A stretch of 64,000 nucleotides of DNA, taken from NCBI GenBank assembly GCA_018136815.1, contig CM030934.1:7152977-7216976 (forward strand), in the 5' to 3' direction. This DNA comes from Isochrysis galbana (taxonomy: Eukaryota; Haptophyta; Isochrysidales; Isochrysidaceae). A program made the translations under genes and the position numbers. The notes beneath the pieces were generated by a model that ran no database searches, was not told where the DNA came from, and worked only from the letters and a program-made list of their open reading frames with translations. Each line of letters opens with the position of its first letter. Positions within the stretch are counted from its first letter, which is position 1. This document shows, piece by piece, positions 1 to 10,900 of the stretch.

Positions 1-988
1 ACAGTCCGACCACCCCCTGACCCTTTGGCGGTTGTCAGGGGTTAAGGTTGGGTAGTAGGGAGGTGCACTAGCAAGCTGCCTCACGCCGCATACGTAGCGG
101 GAATTTTCAAGAAGATTTTTTTTTGATTGTGGAGCAAGTCTCAATCAGGGTTAGGGCATAGAGTGAAGAGAAGTCTTGAGAGAGGGGGAGGGAGCGCGCT
201 ACATCGAGCCATCGCGCATCGCGACGAGGGAACCACGAGACGCCCACCCCATCACTCACTCACCAACAAGAAAACTCCAAAAGCTAACGCAACATCGCAC
301 AAACAAACCAATGAAACAAGTAAGGACAACCAAACAACCAAATAAATTCGGCGTGCAATGCGGCGGAGCTTCGAGCAGACTTCGAGACAACTCACTGGCG
401 AAAACAAAACTCACTCAATTTTCTTCACACAACGCATGATGGAGACACTGCACAGTGCATCCGCATAGAGTATATAAAATACTCTGGATGCAACAGGGGG
501 ACGAATCGCACCATTTCTTGCAGGTAGCCCCCCCCCCCCCCCCCGGAGCTTTTTTGTTGGGCATCGTGCCGCGGTGAAAAAATGCAGCCCAACCCTTACT
601 AGTAGTTAAAAAGCCCCTCTGTTTGCGACCGTCCTACCCATTTTCGCTCCGGCAAGGCAGGCGCCAATCAAACATCAAACAGCGACGGCCACCATCGCCA
701 TTCCTGCAAGTAGTTATGATCTTTCACGTAAACATGAAAATGAAATTCCTTGTGTCGACTCCCCCCACCACATCGCACATTGTGACGACCACCCCTCGCA
801 CTTGCATTTGCTCGCACAGGCGATCTTTGCAACCATCATCGATGGACTAGTCCGCAGACATGAAAAGAATAGGTCACAAGCAGCACAAGCCCGTGTCCAA
901 TCGGCCGTAAGCGCAAAAACGAATGCGCCCTAGTATCCATGCGATGGGGCGTCCGTATCATCGGCCCGTACCACCACGCAGCATCACT
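1..988. other. non-coding stretch with transposon remnants
   Basis: I see no supportable gene here; the open frames are short and lack recognisable motifs. Positions of about 70-135 (GCGGGAATTTTCAAGAAG then a T run) resemble the reverse complement of about 46385-46435 and look like a retroelement 3' tail. Positions of about 500-640 match, in reverse orientation, a transposon end listed separately. A C homopolymer lies at 527-544. Confidence 0.5.
500..645 (-). mobile_element. terminal end of a TIR element (family with 20990, 48365, 53625)
   Basis: Read on the minus strand, this block starts near 640 with a degenerate GGGCGGTCAAACA-like end. It continues through TTTTTAACTACTAGTAAGGG, a TGCATTTTTT motif, and then AAGAAATGGTGCGATTCG after a G run. 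The same order of motifs is found at 48365-48530 on the plus strand. The inner end lies near 500 and no partner end is visible in the window. Confidence 0.5.
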
Positions 989-3129
989 CTAAGAGCTGCT
1001 GACTGCGGGTGGCAAATGAGATGGAGAGGCTGGCAGCAACAGGTGGAACTCGGTCCTCAGCCTGTTGGCTTCGAGCCAGACATCTCCACCAACAAACTTC
1101 GCAGCTTGCCTTGCACCTGCGAGGCCTGTCCCGTCACTGATGGGGTTGACGAGAGGCGGGCAGGCGAAAAGTGGGAAGTTGTCACAAGTCGCACACGCAC
1201 GCACGGTGCCATTCCCACCAACCGCCAAACCTAGGCCAAGCCGGCAATGCTCGATTAGAAGCGACATCCGGGGCAGGAATGCACCACGCTCTGTCGGGCA
1301 GACCCGCGCATCGGCATCAGTCCGTGGGCGGGGCGCGGTGGCTCACCTGCGTGTGAGGTTGGCACACAATGCAGCGCGCTCTTTTCGACGAAACACCCGC
1401 TCGCAGTCGCCACGTGATAGGTGTGCCACGCCGCCCCGATTGATATTAGTGACAGAGATGTGAAGCTGATGCGAGACACCCGTGGGTCGCACTTCATTCA
1501 GAAGCTCCGCCTCGATTTTGATCGGCGTCCCCGGGTTCGAATGGAGTGCGGCGTTTGCTACCCCCTCTCGCACGAGGAGTTGGACGAGCGTGGGGTCTGC
1601 AATCACGTAACCGGGAGCCTCCACGGCGCCCATGGCACCCACAAGAGAGCTGAGCATTTCGTGCAGCGGCACGCGGCGCATTTGCGACACATACGTGCCG
1701 GCGTCCAGCTTTTGGAAGACTGCGCGTGAGCGGCACCTTCGCACAGAGCAGGGGCCGTCTCAGCAGGGCTGGTGCGATGGGGGCGACGCGGCGAAGCGTT
1801 ATGGCGCAATGTTGTGCGCAACACCGCACCCAGCGTCCAAGCGCTGAGGCGGCAAACTTGGCCAATCTCGTGGCCACCCAGACGCGTACAGCTTGGGCGG
1901 CGATGCGGGCGCAGTGACTGCCTTTGAATATAAGCGCACACGCACACCGAATTGCAGGAAAACGCCAATGGGCACGCGCACCAGCTAGCAGCTTCGTCAA
2001 GCATTCCCTCAATGTCGGAGATGAGAGAGCTTGTGGCCTCCGAGACGCCCTTCTCGCCTTCCGTCTCGCGGATCGCTCGGACTAGCGCGGCGGCGCCCTC
2101 GCATTGCCCCTGGATGACGTGGTGCAGTCGCAACATCGCCCGGTGCTCCGTCTCCACCTCTTCGATCATGGCTCGCAGCTGCTGCTCGTCCGTCCTGATA
2201 GCAATGCCAAATGAGAAGCCGAGGGTATTCGCCCCGACGGAGAGCACCTGCTGGCGCCAGCCGAGGCTGACGATGGGGGATGCCACGACGTGTATCGCTA
2301 TAATCAGCAATCCAGTGAGAAAACGGTCGAGCAGCATGAAGTCTCGTTTAGCAAGCACGAGCTGAACCGCAAAGTCGACAAAGGCCATGCAGATTGGCTC
2401 AAACGAGAAGCCCGGTGGCGTGGGTGTGCGAACGTGTTTCGTGAGCAGGCTGTACAAGAAGATGAGGAGGATGGAAATCACTTGCGGTCGCCAGAGACGC
2501 AACCGCCAGTCGCCATGCGGGCCAGGGGGCGCAACTGCGACACAGGACCAGAACCAGGCAATGCCCAGGGTGAGGCCAGTGGTCCACTGGAGTCCTCGTC
2601 GTTGGACGGCCATCGCGAAGAGCAGTCCGAACACGGCGAATCCCATCTTCACGATCCTGGCGTACCCATCAGTTCTCTGCCTCAGGAGTTGGCGGGTGAT
2701 TAGCTCGGTCGACTCGGCGTACGGCTCTGCGAGCCAGCTCCGCAGCTGGCAGATGATCCGCTTGCAGACGAGGGTGGGCGAGGCCCAAAGCCTCAAGCAG
2801 ACCTGCCAGCCGTACGAGATCTGCCTCGAGTGCGCCGACTTGGCGGGCCTCTTCTTGTGCTTCACAAAGGCTGGGTCCAAGGACGAGCCCGCGATGTCTC
2901 CGTCCAGCTCGCTGGGAAGAACTGGAATGGGCGGAGGCTCGAGAGCCGAAGGGAAGTCGAAAGCCTCGGGGGCTGAGAGGAAGTAAGGGCGGCTTAGAGG
3001 AGGGAACCGGGTGGGCTGGGATGCGTTGTCGGTGCCTGGCAGCACTCCGTTCGTCTTGGTGGGCGGGAAGGGCGGCCTGCTCGTCCACGCGGGCCTCGCT
3101 CCCTCGGCATGCCCCTCTGTAGTCCCCAT
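989..3129 (-). CDS. multi-pass membrane protein with histidine-kinase-type ATPase domain
   Basis: Three exons are proposed. Exon 1 runs from the ATG at 3129 to about 1985, exon 2 from about 1719 to 1347 and exon 3 from 1136 to the stop at 989. The second junction is well supported: donor CAG/GTGAGC, acceptor CATCAG, and frame preserved to give LTR-SDGTGLAGARQAA. The first junction is uncertain because the obvious GTGCGC donor at 1981 and GCAG acceptor at 1720 do not keep frame. The N-terminus is proline-rich. About six hydrophobic segments follow (residues ~170-345), then a helical linker with LRLHHVIQGQ, an N-box-like LVREGVANAALHS, VTNINRGG, and a G-box SDGTGL. In the family this fold binds ATP in sensor kinases. 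I see no clear phospho-acceptor His motif and no receiver domain, so kinase activity is an inference. The substrate is unknown. Confidence 0.65.
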
Positions 3130-3139
3130 GCCCGCCACC

Positions 3140-3149
3140 CCCCCCCCTC

Positions 3150-3184
<35 letters not shown>

Positions 3185-3288
3185 CCTCCCTCTCTCCCGC
3201 AGCTCTTTCCTCTCTCCTCCCTCACTTACCTCTCTCTCCCAACCGTCTCCTCCTCCTCTCCCCGCCCCCCCCCCCCCCCCTCTCCCCC

Positions 3289-3320
<32 letters not shown>

Positions 3321-3500
3321 CCCCGAAAGACTTGGCAACGAGGCTCCCTCTCCTCCTCGCGGGCGCAAAACGAAAGAGAAGCTCTGCCCCCTCCCCTCCG
3401 CAACTCCCCGCGGGGGGGGAATCTTCTCCCCCCCTCTCTCTCTCCCCCCCCGCGCTCTCGCGCCACGAGCACCGCCTCTCTCTCCGCAGCGCCCAAACCG
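3140..3500. repeat. CT/C-rich low-complexity tract at the 5' end of the kinase-like gene
   Basis: Long TC dinucleotide runs (3153-3183, 3290-3322) and C homopolymers lie directly upstream of the ATG at 3129. On the gene's sense strand the tract is GA-rich. It produces long spurious Ser/Pro/Leu or Arg/Glu/Gly frames on both strands. It may be 5' UTR or promoter. Confidence 0.8.
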
Positions 3501-3564
3501 TCTTTCCCATCAAAGCCCTTGATATATACATATACTCCACTCCATCTCGAGAGACTGGCGAGAC

Positions 3565-3712
3565 TTCTCTTCTTGCACGTTGCGGTTCCGTCGGGGAGCA
3601 CAGAGTGAATAATGAGATCTCGCTGGAGCTCCCGTGCCCTCCCTTCTTGCATGTTCAAGCCCCATCGGGGAGCACACGGTGAATATCGAGATCTCGCTGG
3701 AGCTCCCGGCGG
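3565..3712. repeat. two-copy tandem duplication, period about 74 bp
   Basis: Two adjacent blocks share CTTGCA, TCGGGGAGCACA, GTGAAT and GAGATCTCGCTGGAGCTCCC. The TCGGGG anchor lies at 3591 and again at 3665. The copies differ by several substitutions. No gene is seen here. Confidence 0.75.
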
Positions 3713-3719
3713 ACTGCGC

Positions 3720-4145
3720 CGTTTCATGGAAGGCAGAAAGGCGAGGTGCAGCCGAGATCAATCTCCGAGACGAGGACCACTCACTCCATCAGTGGGGTGA
3801 AGCACCGCCAGTAGCGATTAGAACTCCGCGCCGTCGCGAGACGCCGACGCGGGTTTCCAACTCCCCAACTAGGGACAGGCCAGAGTTTCCTTTGAGACCT
3901 GCCATTTATAATTAATACGAAGTGTTAGTGTTAATGTTCAGTTTAAGTATTAATTCAGATGTGAGATATCTATTACCTATTATAACTACATACATGACTC
4001 TGATTCAGTAATTTACGCTCTGATAAACAAACTACAAGCCACGAGTCAGACCTCACACGTGTCACGTTTGTTGTACCAGAGCATCAATGCTCAATGCGCA
4101 CACGCGCACACTGGAGCTGATCGGACAACGAAATCATTTGCACGT
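3720..4145. other. AT-rich non-coding stretch
   Basis: Composition changes from GC-rich to AT-rich after about 3905. No open frame or known motif is supportable. Confidence 0.5.
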
Positions 4146-4465
4146 GTCGCATTCGCGAATCGACACTCGTTAGGCTTCTCTCTTCTCTTCGTCATTCGGT
4201 ATTTGTCGTTATAATTCTCTGCTTTCTCTCGTTCTCGGTCAAAAGTCAAAAGCTTCGCTTGGACGCATAGGATCTTGGGTTGTGGAGCGCTCCCTCTCTC
4301 TTTCTCTTGAAGAGAAGGGAAGTTTCCCCACCTTTCTTCATCCTTGGCGCTACGCAAATAGGTTTAATTCGCTATCTTCTCCGCGTTTCTCTATATCTAC
4401 TTCAGTGATTGCAATCAGGTTTAATTTGCAATCTCTTCGCATCTCCCCCTTAGCCTTAGCCCTTA
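4146..4465 (-). repeat. dispersed repeat, inverted copy of 36735-37050
   Basis: The reverse complement of this block aligns over about 320 bp with 36735-37050. Shared strings include AGATTGCAAATTAAACCTGA, GAGAATTATAACGATAAATG (with one change) and GATTCGCGAATGCGA. Minus-strand translations of both copies share FDREREKAENYNDK. It lies just upstream of, and in opposite orientation to, the truncated LINE at 4506, so it may be an inverted 5' portion of such an element. Confidence 0.7.
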
Positions 4466-4476
4466 CTTAGGCACAC

Positions 4477-4510
4477 CAAGTCGCGTTCCGTCAAAAGAGG
4501 GTCAGTTGAT
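4477..4510 (+). repeat. short dispersed motif copy 1
   Basis: CAAGTCGCGTTCCGTCAAAA followed by GAGGGTCAG recurs at 48651-48690 (plus) and 30868-30903 (minus). It abuts the 5' end of the LINE remnant. Its nature is unknown; it could be a transposon terminus. Confidence 0.6.
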
Positions 4511-6413
4511 TTTTTTGTCATCCATACATGCTTGTTTAGACCTCAATGGATATAGCCTGAAAACAAGTCAGTTCGCGGACGATACGGCACTAATAGCCCG
4601 AGACTATAAAAGCATCAAAAAATCTTTGTATTGGGTTAAACTGCACGAAAAAGCTACGGGAGGCAAGACAAACGAGGGCAAATTTCAAGGGCTCCGGATG
4701 GGGGCGCAAAGAGCCCAAAGGCCCCCGTGGGATATGCGGAGGTACAACTGGATAAACAACAACGAATACCTAACGATACTAGGCGTTCCGCTAGGAGCGC
4801 CGGAGGCGCTAAAACCCTTCTGGACGAAACTAGCCGACAAAGTCGATGACAAAGTGGCCAGCCTAGCACCAGCCACCAAATATATGACGATATTTGGAAG
4901 GGCAACTATTGTAAACTACATGGTATACGGGACACCTAGATACTGGTTGCAGACGCTAGCCGCCCCGAGATGGTTCCACAAGCGGATACAAAGATCCGCC
5001 GACGCTGTCCTCTGGACAAGCCCACACACCAACAAGCTAAGTAAGTGGGTCAAACACCCACACTATGCCATATCCCACGAAAAAAGTGCGACGAGATCAA
5101 TGGGAATAGGGCTCCTCCACTGGCCGACCCATATCAAGGCCCTGCAATCCAAATGGATACTAAACTATCTTAACGCGCGAAAAGCGCTATGGAAACACGC
5201 GCTCGACGCATGGTTCTGCCGCACCGGACTAGGAAGGGGCGCTGTCCTCTCCACGATCCCGATAAAAACACTGACGTGCAGCCTGATGGGCAACCCGGCA
5301 CTCCCGACTTTTTGGAGAGAGGCCATCGCGAACTTCAGAGATCTAGACATACAACCCTCGTTCCTCACGCGCGAGGGCGCGCTCTCGCAACCCTTGTGGC
5401 ATAACCCGCACCTCCCTCCTCCAGCGATTCGTGCCTCGTGGGCACGAATGTGGGAGACCCTGCACACCAACGTAGTGCACAACGTGTTTAAGGACGACGC
5501 CTTCACGACACCCTACAGCAGAGAAGAGTGCTCGGCCTATGTCGAACACCTTCCAGAGACATTTATACACGAAAACCGAACCATTCATAAAACGGAGCGC
5601 GGTAATCGAACACGCGCGACAAATACTCAACAAAGCGTCGGAACGCCCACCGCCCGACCATAGGGAGAGGGCCTCCTTGGAAGATAACAGAGACGCCTCG
5701 CAAGGTGCGGAGGAAGCGAAACAAGAAGAAATTAGAGTCTCAGATGGTGAGAAATACATCAAAAAACTCAACAACATTTGGATCCACGCTAACACGGATT
5801 ACCTCGGAGAGACTTCCGACACCGGCAACGTAGTTAACGACGAAGAACTTCAACGATATCACCCACCGGCGCGGTGGGAGAATGGATACAAAGGACCCAG
5901 GTACATGGAGTACCCGTTAGCTGACGAGTACGCGATACAAAAGGGAAAAATCGCGCTCGACGCGATCACAGTTTCCGACATCACAAAGGTCGCGCTCAAA
6001 GCAGCACGCCGCAACGACTCACAGGCAGCCAGAAAAGCGTGGGAAAAACGCCTCGACATCACCAAAGACGACTGGAAACACATAGCCAAGCTATATACCC
6101 TGCCGTTGCTAAAACACACCGACAAACACCCACACTTCAAACACATCACCCACAGGAGGATAGGTACCAGGAACAGATTCGAGAATAGCACGACGAGAAA
6201 ATGCAGAATGTGCGGCAAATACCAAGAGGATTCGTGTCACCTAGCGTGGTGCCCCGCGACGAGGAAGATCTTCGACACATTAGACGCAATCGCTAACTAC
6301 ACCCCGAAACCAAATAGGCCAAAGAAACAGAAAACAAAAGACAGACTGTTTGCATACCCGGCAGAAACCACGCCAGATAGCCTAAAAACCCTCTATGTAA
6401 TAGCACCCAACGA
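4506..6413 (+). mobile_element. LINE-type (non-LTR) retrotransposon copy 1, truncated and frameshifted
   Basis: Two overlapping frames, 4506-5663 and 5539-6413, together encode the C-terminal half of a LINE reverse transcriptase polyprotein. The first begins within the polymerase at SQFADDTALIARD, the metal-binding [FY]xDD motif. It continues through the thumb-like LGVPLGAPEALKPFW and a Trp-rich region. The second carries the C-terminal zinc-binding segment CRMCGKYQEDSCHLAWCP (C-x2-C-x8-H-x4-C). The frame changes somewhere in 5539-5600, so one indel is required. The 5' part (endonuclease and fingers/palm) is missing. The 3' end stops at KTLYVIA near 6410, where copy 3 at 27.6 kb continues for another 100 residues. 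It is not autonomous. Confidence 0.85.
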
Positions 6414-6678
6414 CCACCCGCATCGTCTTGATCTTGTGCGCGTCGAGTGCGGCCTGCTCGTCCGAAATTGCCATCATGGCACGCAGCACGACGTCCATGG
6501 CCTTGCGCGCCGAGTCCAAAATATTCACGAGGGCGTGCTCAGCACACGTCGGATCGTCATCCCAGGAGCCGTCGCCAATGCCCGGGCCGGTCTCCTTGCC
6601 ATCGCGGCCGGCCTCCTTCGCCGCGCCTTCCGCCGATCGTCTCCCTTCCGAATCATCGCATATCGAGCCCGTGGTCAT
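6410..6678 (-). pseudogene. possible gene fragment of unknown function
   Basis: A minus-strand frame from an ATG at 6678 reads an acidic N-terminal part and then a helical segment, HALVNILDSARKAMDVVLRA, that looks like real coding sequence. It runs directly into the 3' break point of the LINE copy. I do not recognise the family. It may be an exon, a truncated gene or chance. Confidence 0.25.
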
Positions 6679-6696
6679 GCTCGATCTGTCAGACAC

Positions 6697-7922
6697 CCTC
6701 GCTACACGTGGGTTTGCTGCGCTTCACGTAAACATCATGAAAATAAAATGTTCGTTCTCGTTAGTACCTCGCCCCCCCTATTTCTCTATAGTATTGAAAG
6801 CCTTCAGCATGAGATGCGCTTTTTTAGCAGTTGTAGTTGCTAGCTTGAAGGCCCCGACTCGCATTGCGCATCGCAAACGGCGGCGCCCATTTCGCAAACG
6901 GCGTCACACTGCTCACCTCGCGCCATCCAAATGCCGCCATTTCAACCTTTCATCACCAAATCATTATCATGCAGGCAGAAGGGACCCTCTCCATCGCGCA
7001 TCGTACGCAACTCTCAGAAGCACCTGAGAATCCCTCTTGTAATTTCCAACGTGGGCCGCACATACGTCTAGTTGAGCTACTGGTGGGTCGTCCTGCGGAA
7101 CTTCTCGAGCTTGTTCTCATAGCTCGGCAAGAGAAGGGATCGAACTAATACAAAGATTGCAAGCAGGCGCACGACGGATGCCGAAAAATTTCCCGTGGAT
7201 GAGGAGTAATCATCATTTCGCCAGCGTAATAGCCCATTCGAAAATTGCGCAACCAGCTTTCGTGTGCACTCTGTAATATGTCTTCGCGCTTCGGGTGCAA
7301 TTTTTCTACGTCCAGTTGGTGGCAACAAAGAAAGTTGGTGTCGCGGGTATGGCGAGTCTACCTCTCATCCTTCCAAAGGTTTGGCTGCTCCATATGCACC
7401 GCCCGACAACTAATGGATGGACGGCTTCTCAAGATAGGATCAAGACGTTGGAGCGCGACATCGCACTCGTCTTGATTGAATAGCTGGTGAGTGTGAATGC
7501 AGCGTGCCATTCACGAATGATACGATAAACACTCAACGGTCATTCCCCCCCGTGGCACTTAGCTTCTGTGCGCCTTGCGTGGCATGTGGTGTAGCCATGC
7601 CGGCCTCCAGGGCACAAGTCGAGTCGAGCTGCAAGCCGTATGCCTTGGCAGTCCGCCACGTGTGTGCGAACCCCACAGAGTGGCGAGAGTCGGGCAAGAA
7701 GCGCGACGCGTACCGCGGCAAGTCGCAGCTATGTCGAGTGTCACATCGTACGAGTCTTGGACGCGAGCCATGCACCAGAGACTAGAAATCCGTCGTGAAC
7801 AAGTGGTCCGTCGTCGACAAGTATCGCAAGCCACGCTAACGTCGAAAGAGCGTCTACACTTTATTTTCATGACTCCGCTGGTGGTCGGATGTACCACCAA
7901 GGAGAGGGCTTGCCACGCGGAC
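6697..7922. other. non-coding stretch upstream of the helicase 3' end
   Basis: There are several open frames of 60-95 codons on both strands but none has a recognisable domain or codon pattern. It probably holds the 3' UTR of the minus-strand helicase gene plus spacer. Confidence 0.4.
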
Positions 7923-10900
7923 TCAGTCCTGTCCAGGCACGTAGTCATAGTCCTCGTCCCGCGCACGCTTCTTCGTCTGTTGGCGCGGCCCGTTGCCCGT
8001 CGCGGCGACTGCCGGCTTGGCGCGCGCCGGCTTGGGGGCGGTGCTCTTGGTGCTCGCAGGGCGGTGCGGGGCGTGGAGCACGTCGCGCCCCTCGCCAGCT
8101 GCGCTGCTCGGTTCGCCGACCTCATCATGTCCGTCGCCGACCACAGCCTCATCCTCTTCCAACTGTTCAGCATCGGCATCGGAGCTTCCGGAGACAGCGG
8201 CGGCGGGCACCTTACGGCGCGCACGCGCCGTGGCCGCATTCTGAGATTCGCCGGAGCCGGCGCCACCGGAGAGCGCATCTGCGAGGTGGTGCGCCGGCTG
8301 CAATGGCTTGGGCGCGCCCTCGCCCGCACGGGCGGCCGCCGCATTGGGGTGTACGCCAGCGGCCTCGAGAGCCTGCTCGAGCTCAACCTCACAGCGTGCA
8401 CGATGCACGAGCCACGAGGCGCGCCAAATGCGGTGAAACACCCAGCCTGCGGCCATGAGCGAACGCTGCTCCTTGAGCGCCTCTGACCACTCCGCCAGCG
8501 AGGCTGCGGCGCCGCCGTCCAGGCAAACGCATAGCCGCCGGTCGTGCAAGTCGTCCTCGACCACAGCGGTCGAGCCGGCGACCACACAGTCAAATGAGAA
8601 GGAATAGCCGCGCGTGTGCAGCCAGGCCCGCAGCTGGCCGTCAGCGGTGGCCTCGTCGAAACCGGTGGCAGCGATTCGCAGCGCCATCTGTTGCTCTTGC
8701 GCTTGCGCTGCGCGCAGCGCGTGCGCGCTCGGCTGGCCGGCGGCGGCCGAGGAGAAGGCCTGGATGGTCCACAGCTTGAGGTCGTCCGAGTTGGATACAT
8801 CGCTCGCCTTCAGCGAGCGGAAGAGGACCATCCTGTCGCGCGCGCGAGAGAGCGCAACGTTGTACTTTTGCTCATATGCGCGGCCAAGCTGGGGCGGCGC
8901 CTGCCCGCGGGAGGCAACCATCGAGAGCAGGATTACGTCGCGCTCGTCTCCCTGGAAGGTGGTCGCGTCACCCACGACGACGCGGTGCTTGGCGAGCTGC
9001 GCGTCACTCAGCCGCTCCAGCAGTAGTGTGCGCAGCAACCGCGCTTGCTCGACCCCGGCTAGCGAAATGATCCCGATCGAGGAGTTCTCGAGCTCAGAGG
9101 GTGTGCGCGCGAGCTGCGCTGCAAGGTAGTCGACGAGCGCGCGCGCCTCCTCCGGGTTTATCTTCCCGCGCTTCGTGGCATTAGGCACAAAGATGTCGAC
9201 GAGCGCTGGCTCGAGCCGTCGCGAGCGCGGCGGCAGTCTACGTGGCAGCAGCCGGCCGTGGTAGAAATGATCGTTGCAGAAGGTGATGCACGGCGGCACG
9301 CAGCGGAAGTGCTGCTGCAGGGAGACGCGCGCGTCGCCAAACGACGTCTGCGCGAGGTCAAAGACGGAGCGCTCGGGAAGCAGCTGCTCCACATACGGGT
9401 GGCGGGCGCGCAGCAGCCCAGCCTTGAGGTCGGTGATACGCGCCTCCGACACAAAGGCGGCGGTAGGCGAGACCTGCTTTTGGTCGCCAACCACCAGCAC
9501 GCGCGTGCCGCGCAACAGTGGCAGGATGGCAGTTACGTTGGACTGCGACGCCTCGTCGATAACGACCAGGTCGAATGAGCGGACGGTCGCAGGCAAACAC
9601 TGGGAGACGCGCCACGTGGGCATGATCCAGCAGGGGACGGAGGCGGCGCAGTCGGTGAGCGCCGAGGCGAGGTCGGCACGGTAGCGCGCGGAGCGCGCCG
9701 AGTCGGCACCCACGCTTCCCGAGTTGGAAACGGCCGAGACGAGGCGCATCAGCCCAGCGCACGTCTCGGCCGACATGGCGGCGCGGAGCGCCTGCTTGGC
9801 GGCTGCGGCGACGAGCGTGCACACGGCCGCCTCGCGCTCAAGCAGAAGCCGCTGCGCCGCACCTCCCGCCGCGCGCGCCGCGCGCGTGTCGCGCACCTCG
9901 GCCTCGCGCAGGGCGGCAGCCGCAGCCGCCGCAGCCCACAGCCGGCGCGCATCGGGTGGGCATGCGTCGAGCGCAATGGGCCGGCGCGACGGGTGGCTGG
10001 CGGGCAGCGCGGCAGCGGGCGAGCCCTCCACCGGAGGCGGTGGCGGCGCGGGTGGCGGGTCGGGCTGCAGTAGCCGCTCGGCCCACGCGGGAGCCTCGAG
10101 TCGCCTCGCGAGCGCGCGCAGCTGCGCCACATTGGTGAGCGCAGCGCGGGCGGCGAGCAGCCGGCGGCGCGCGGCGAGCACCGCTTCGGCCGACACATTG
10201 GCGCTACGGTCGACCGCGCCGAGATTAGCAACGGCAGCGCGCAGTTCAGCAAGGGGCGCCTGCGGGGGCGGCGCACGCGCGCCCGCAGCGGAAGGCGGCG
10301 CGCTCGTGGCTGATGGGCCGCCGGGGGTGGTGGCGGCGGCAGATAGCGCGGCGGCAAACGCCGCGATGCCAGAACCCCCGCTACCGTTGCCCCCACCTCC
10401 ACTGGCGGCAATCGCGCGGTCGATTTGGTCGAGGATGGCGCGACGCTCACGCTTGGCCGCCTGGAGCTCTTCGCCATGCAGCTCGAGCGCCACGTCGAGC
10501 CGCCGCAGCCCATCGGCGCAGTCGGCGGACGAACGGTTGACCTTTTGCCGTTGCTGGATGGAGATGGCGGCCGCGGGCGGCGATAGGGCTGCAGCTCCGT
10601 TGTCGGCAGCATCGGGCACGCCCGTCGCCTCCATCAGCGCGCGCGACCACTGCTCAGAGACACCAGCGGCGGCGGCGCAAGCGGCGGTGCACGCAGCGAG
10701 CCGTGGCACGTGCCGCTCGCGCATCAGTGCGCCAAGCAGCACGGGCTCAGTCTGAAGCGACTGGGGTGAGCTGGGCTCGCCCGCGCCGGCACGGCCGCTC
10801 GGCGGCCGGCTGGGCAGCCGAGGCAACCCAGTCACGTAGGCATCGAGCGCGGTCCACTTTTCGCGCAGCGCGGCGGCGTGTGCCTGCAGCTCGAGCCGCG

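Noticed and set aside
1530..1560. GGGTTCGAAT string suggestive of a tRNA T-loop
   Set aside because: It lies inside the coding exon of the kinase-like gene and no cloverleaf can be drawn around it. Similar strings at 35818 and 38390 also fail.
9724..10755. Long plus-strand Ala/Ser/Arg-rich frames opposite the helicase
   Set aside because: Shadow frames produced by GC-rich codon bias of the minus-strand gene; no domain motifs.
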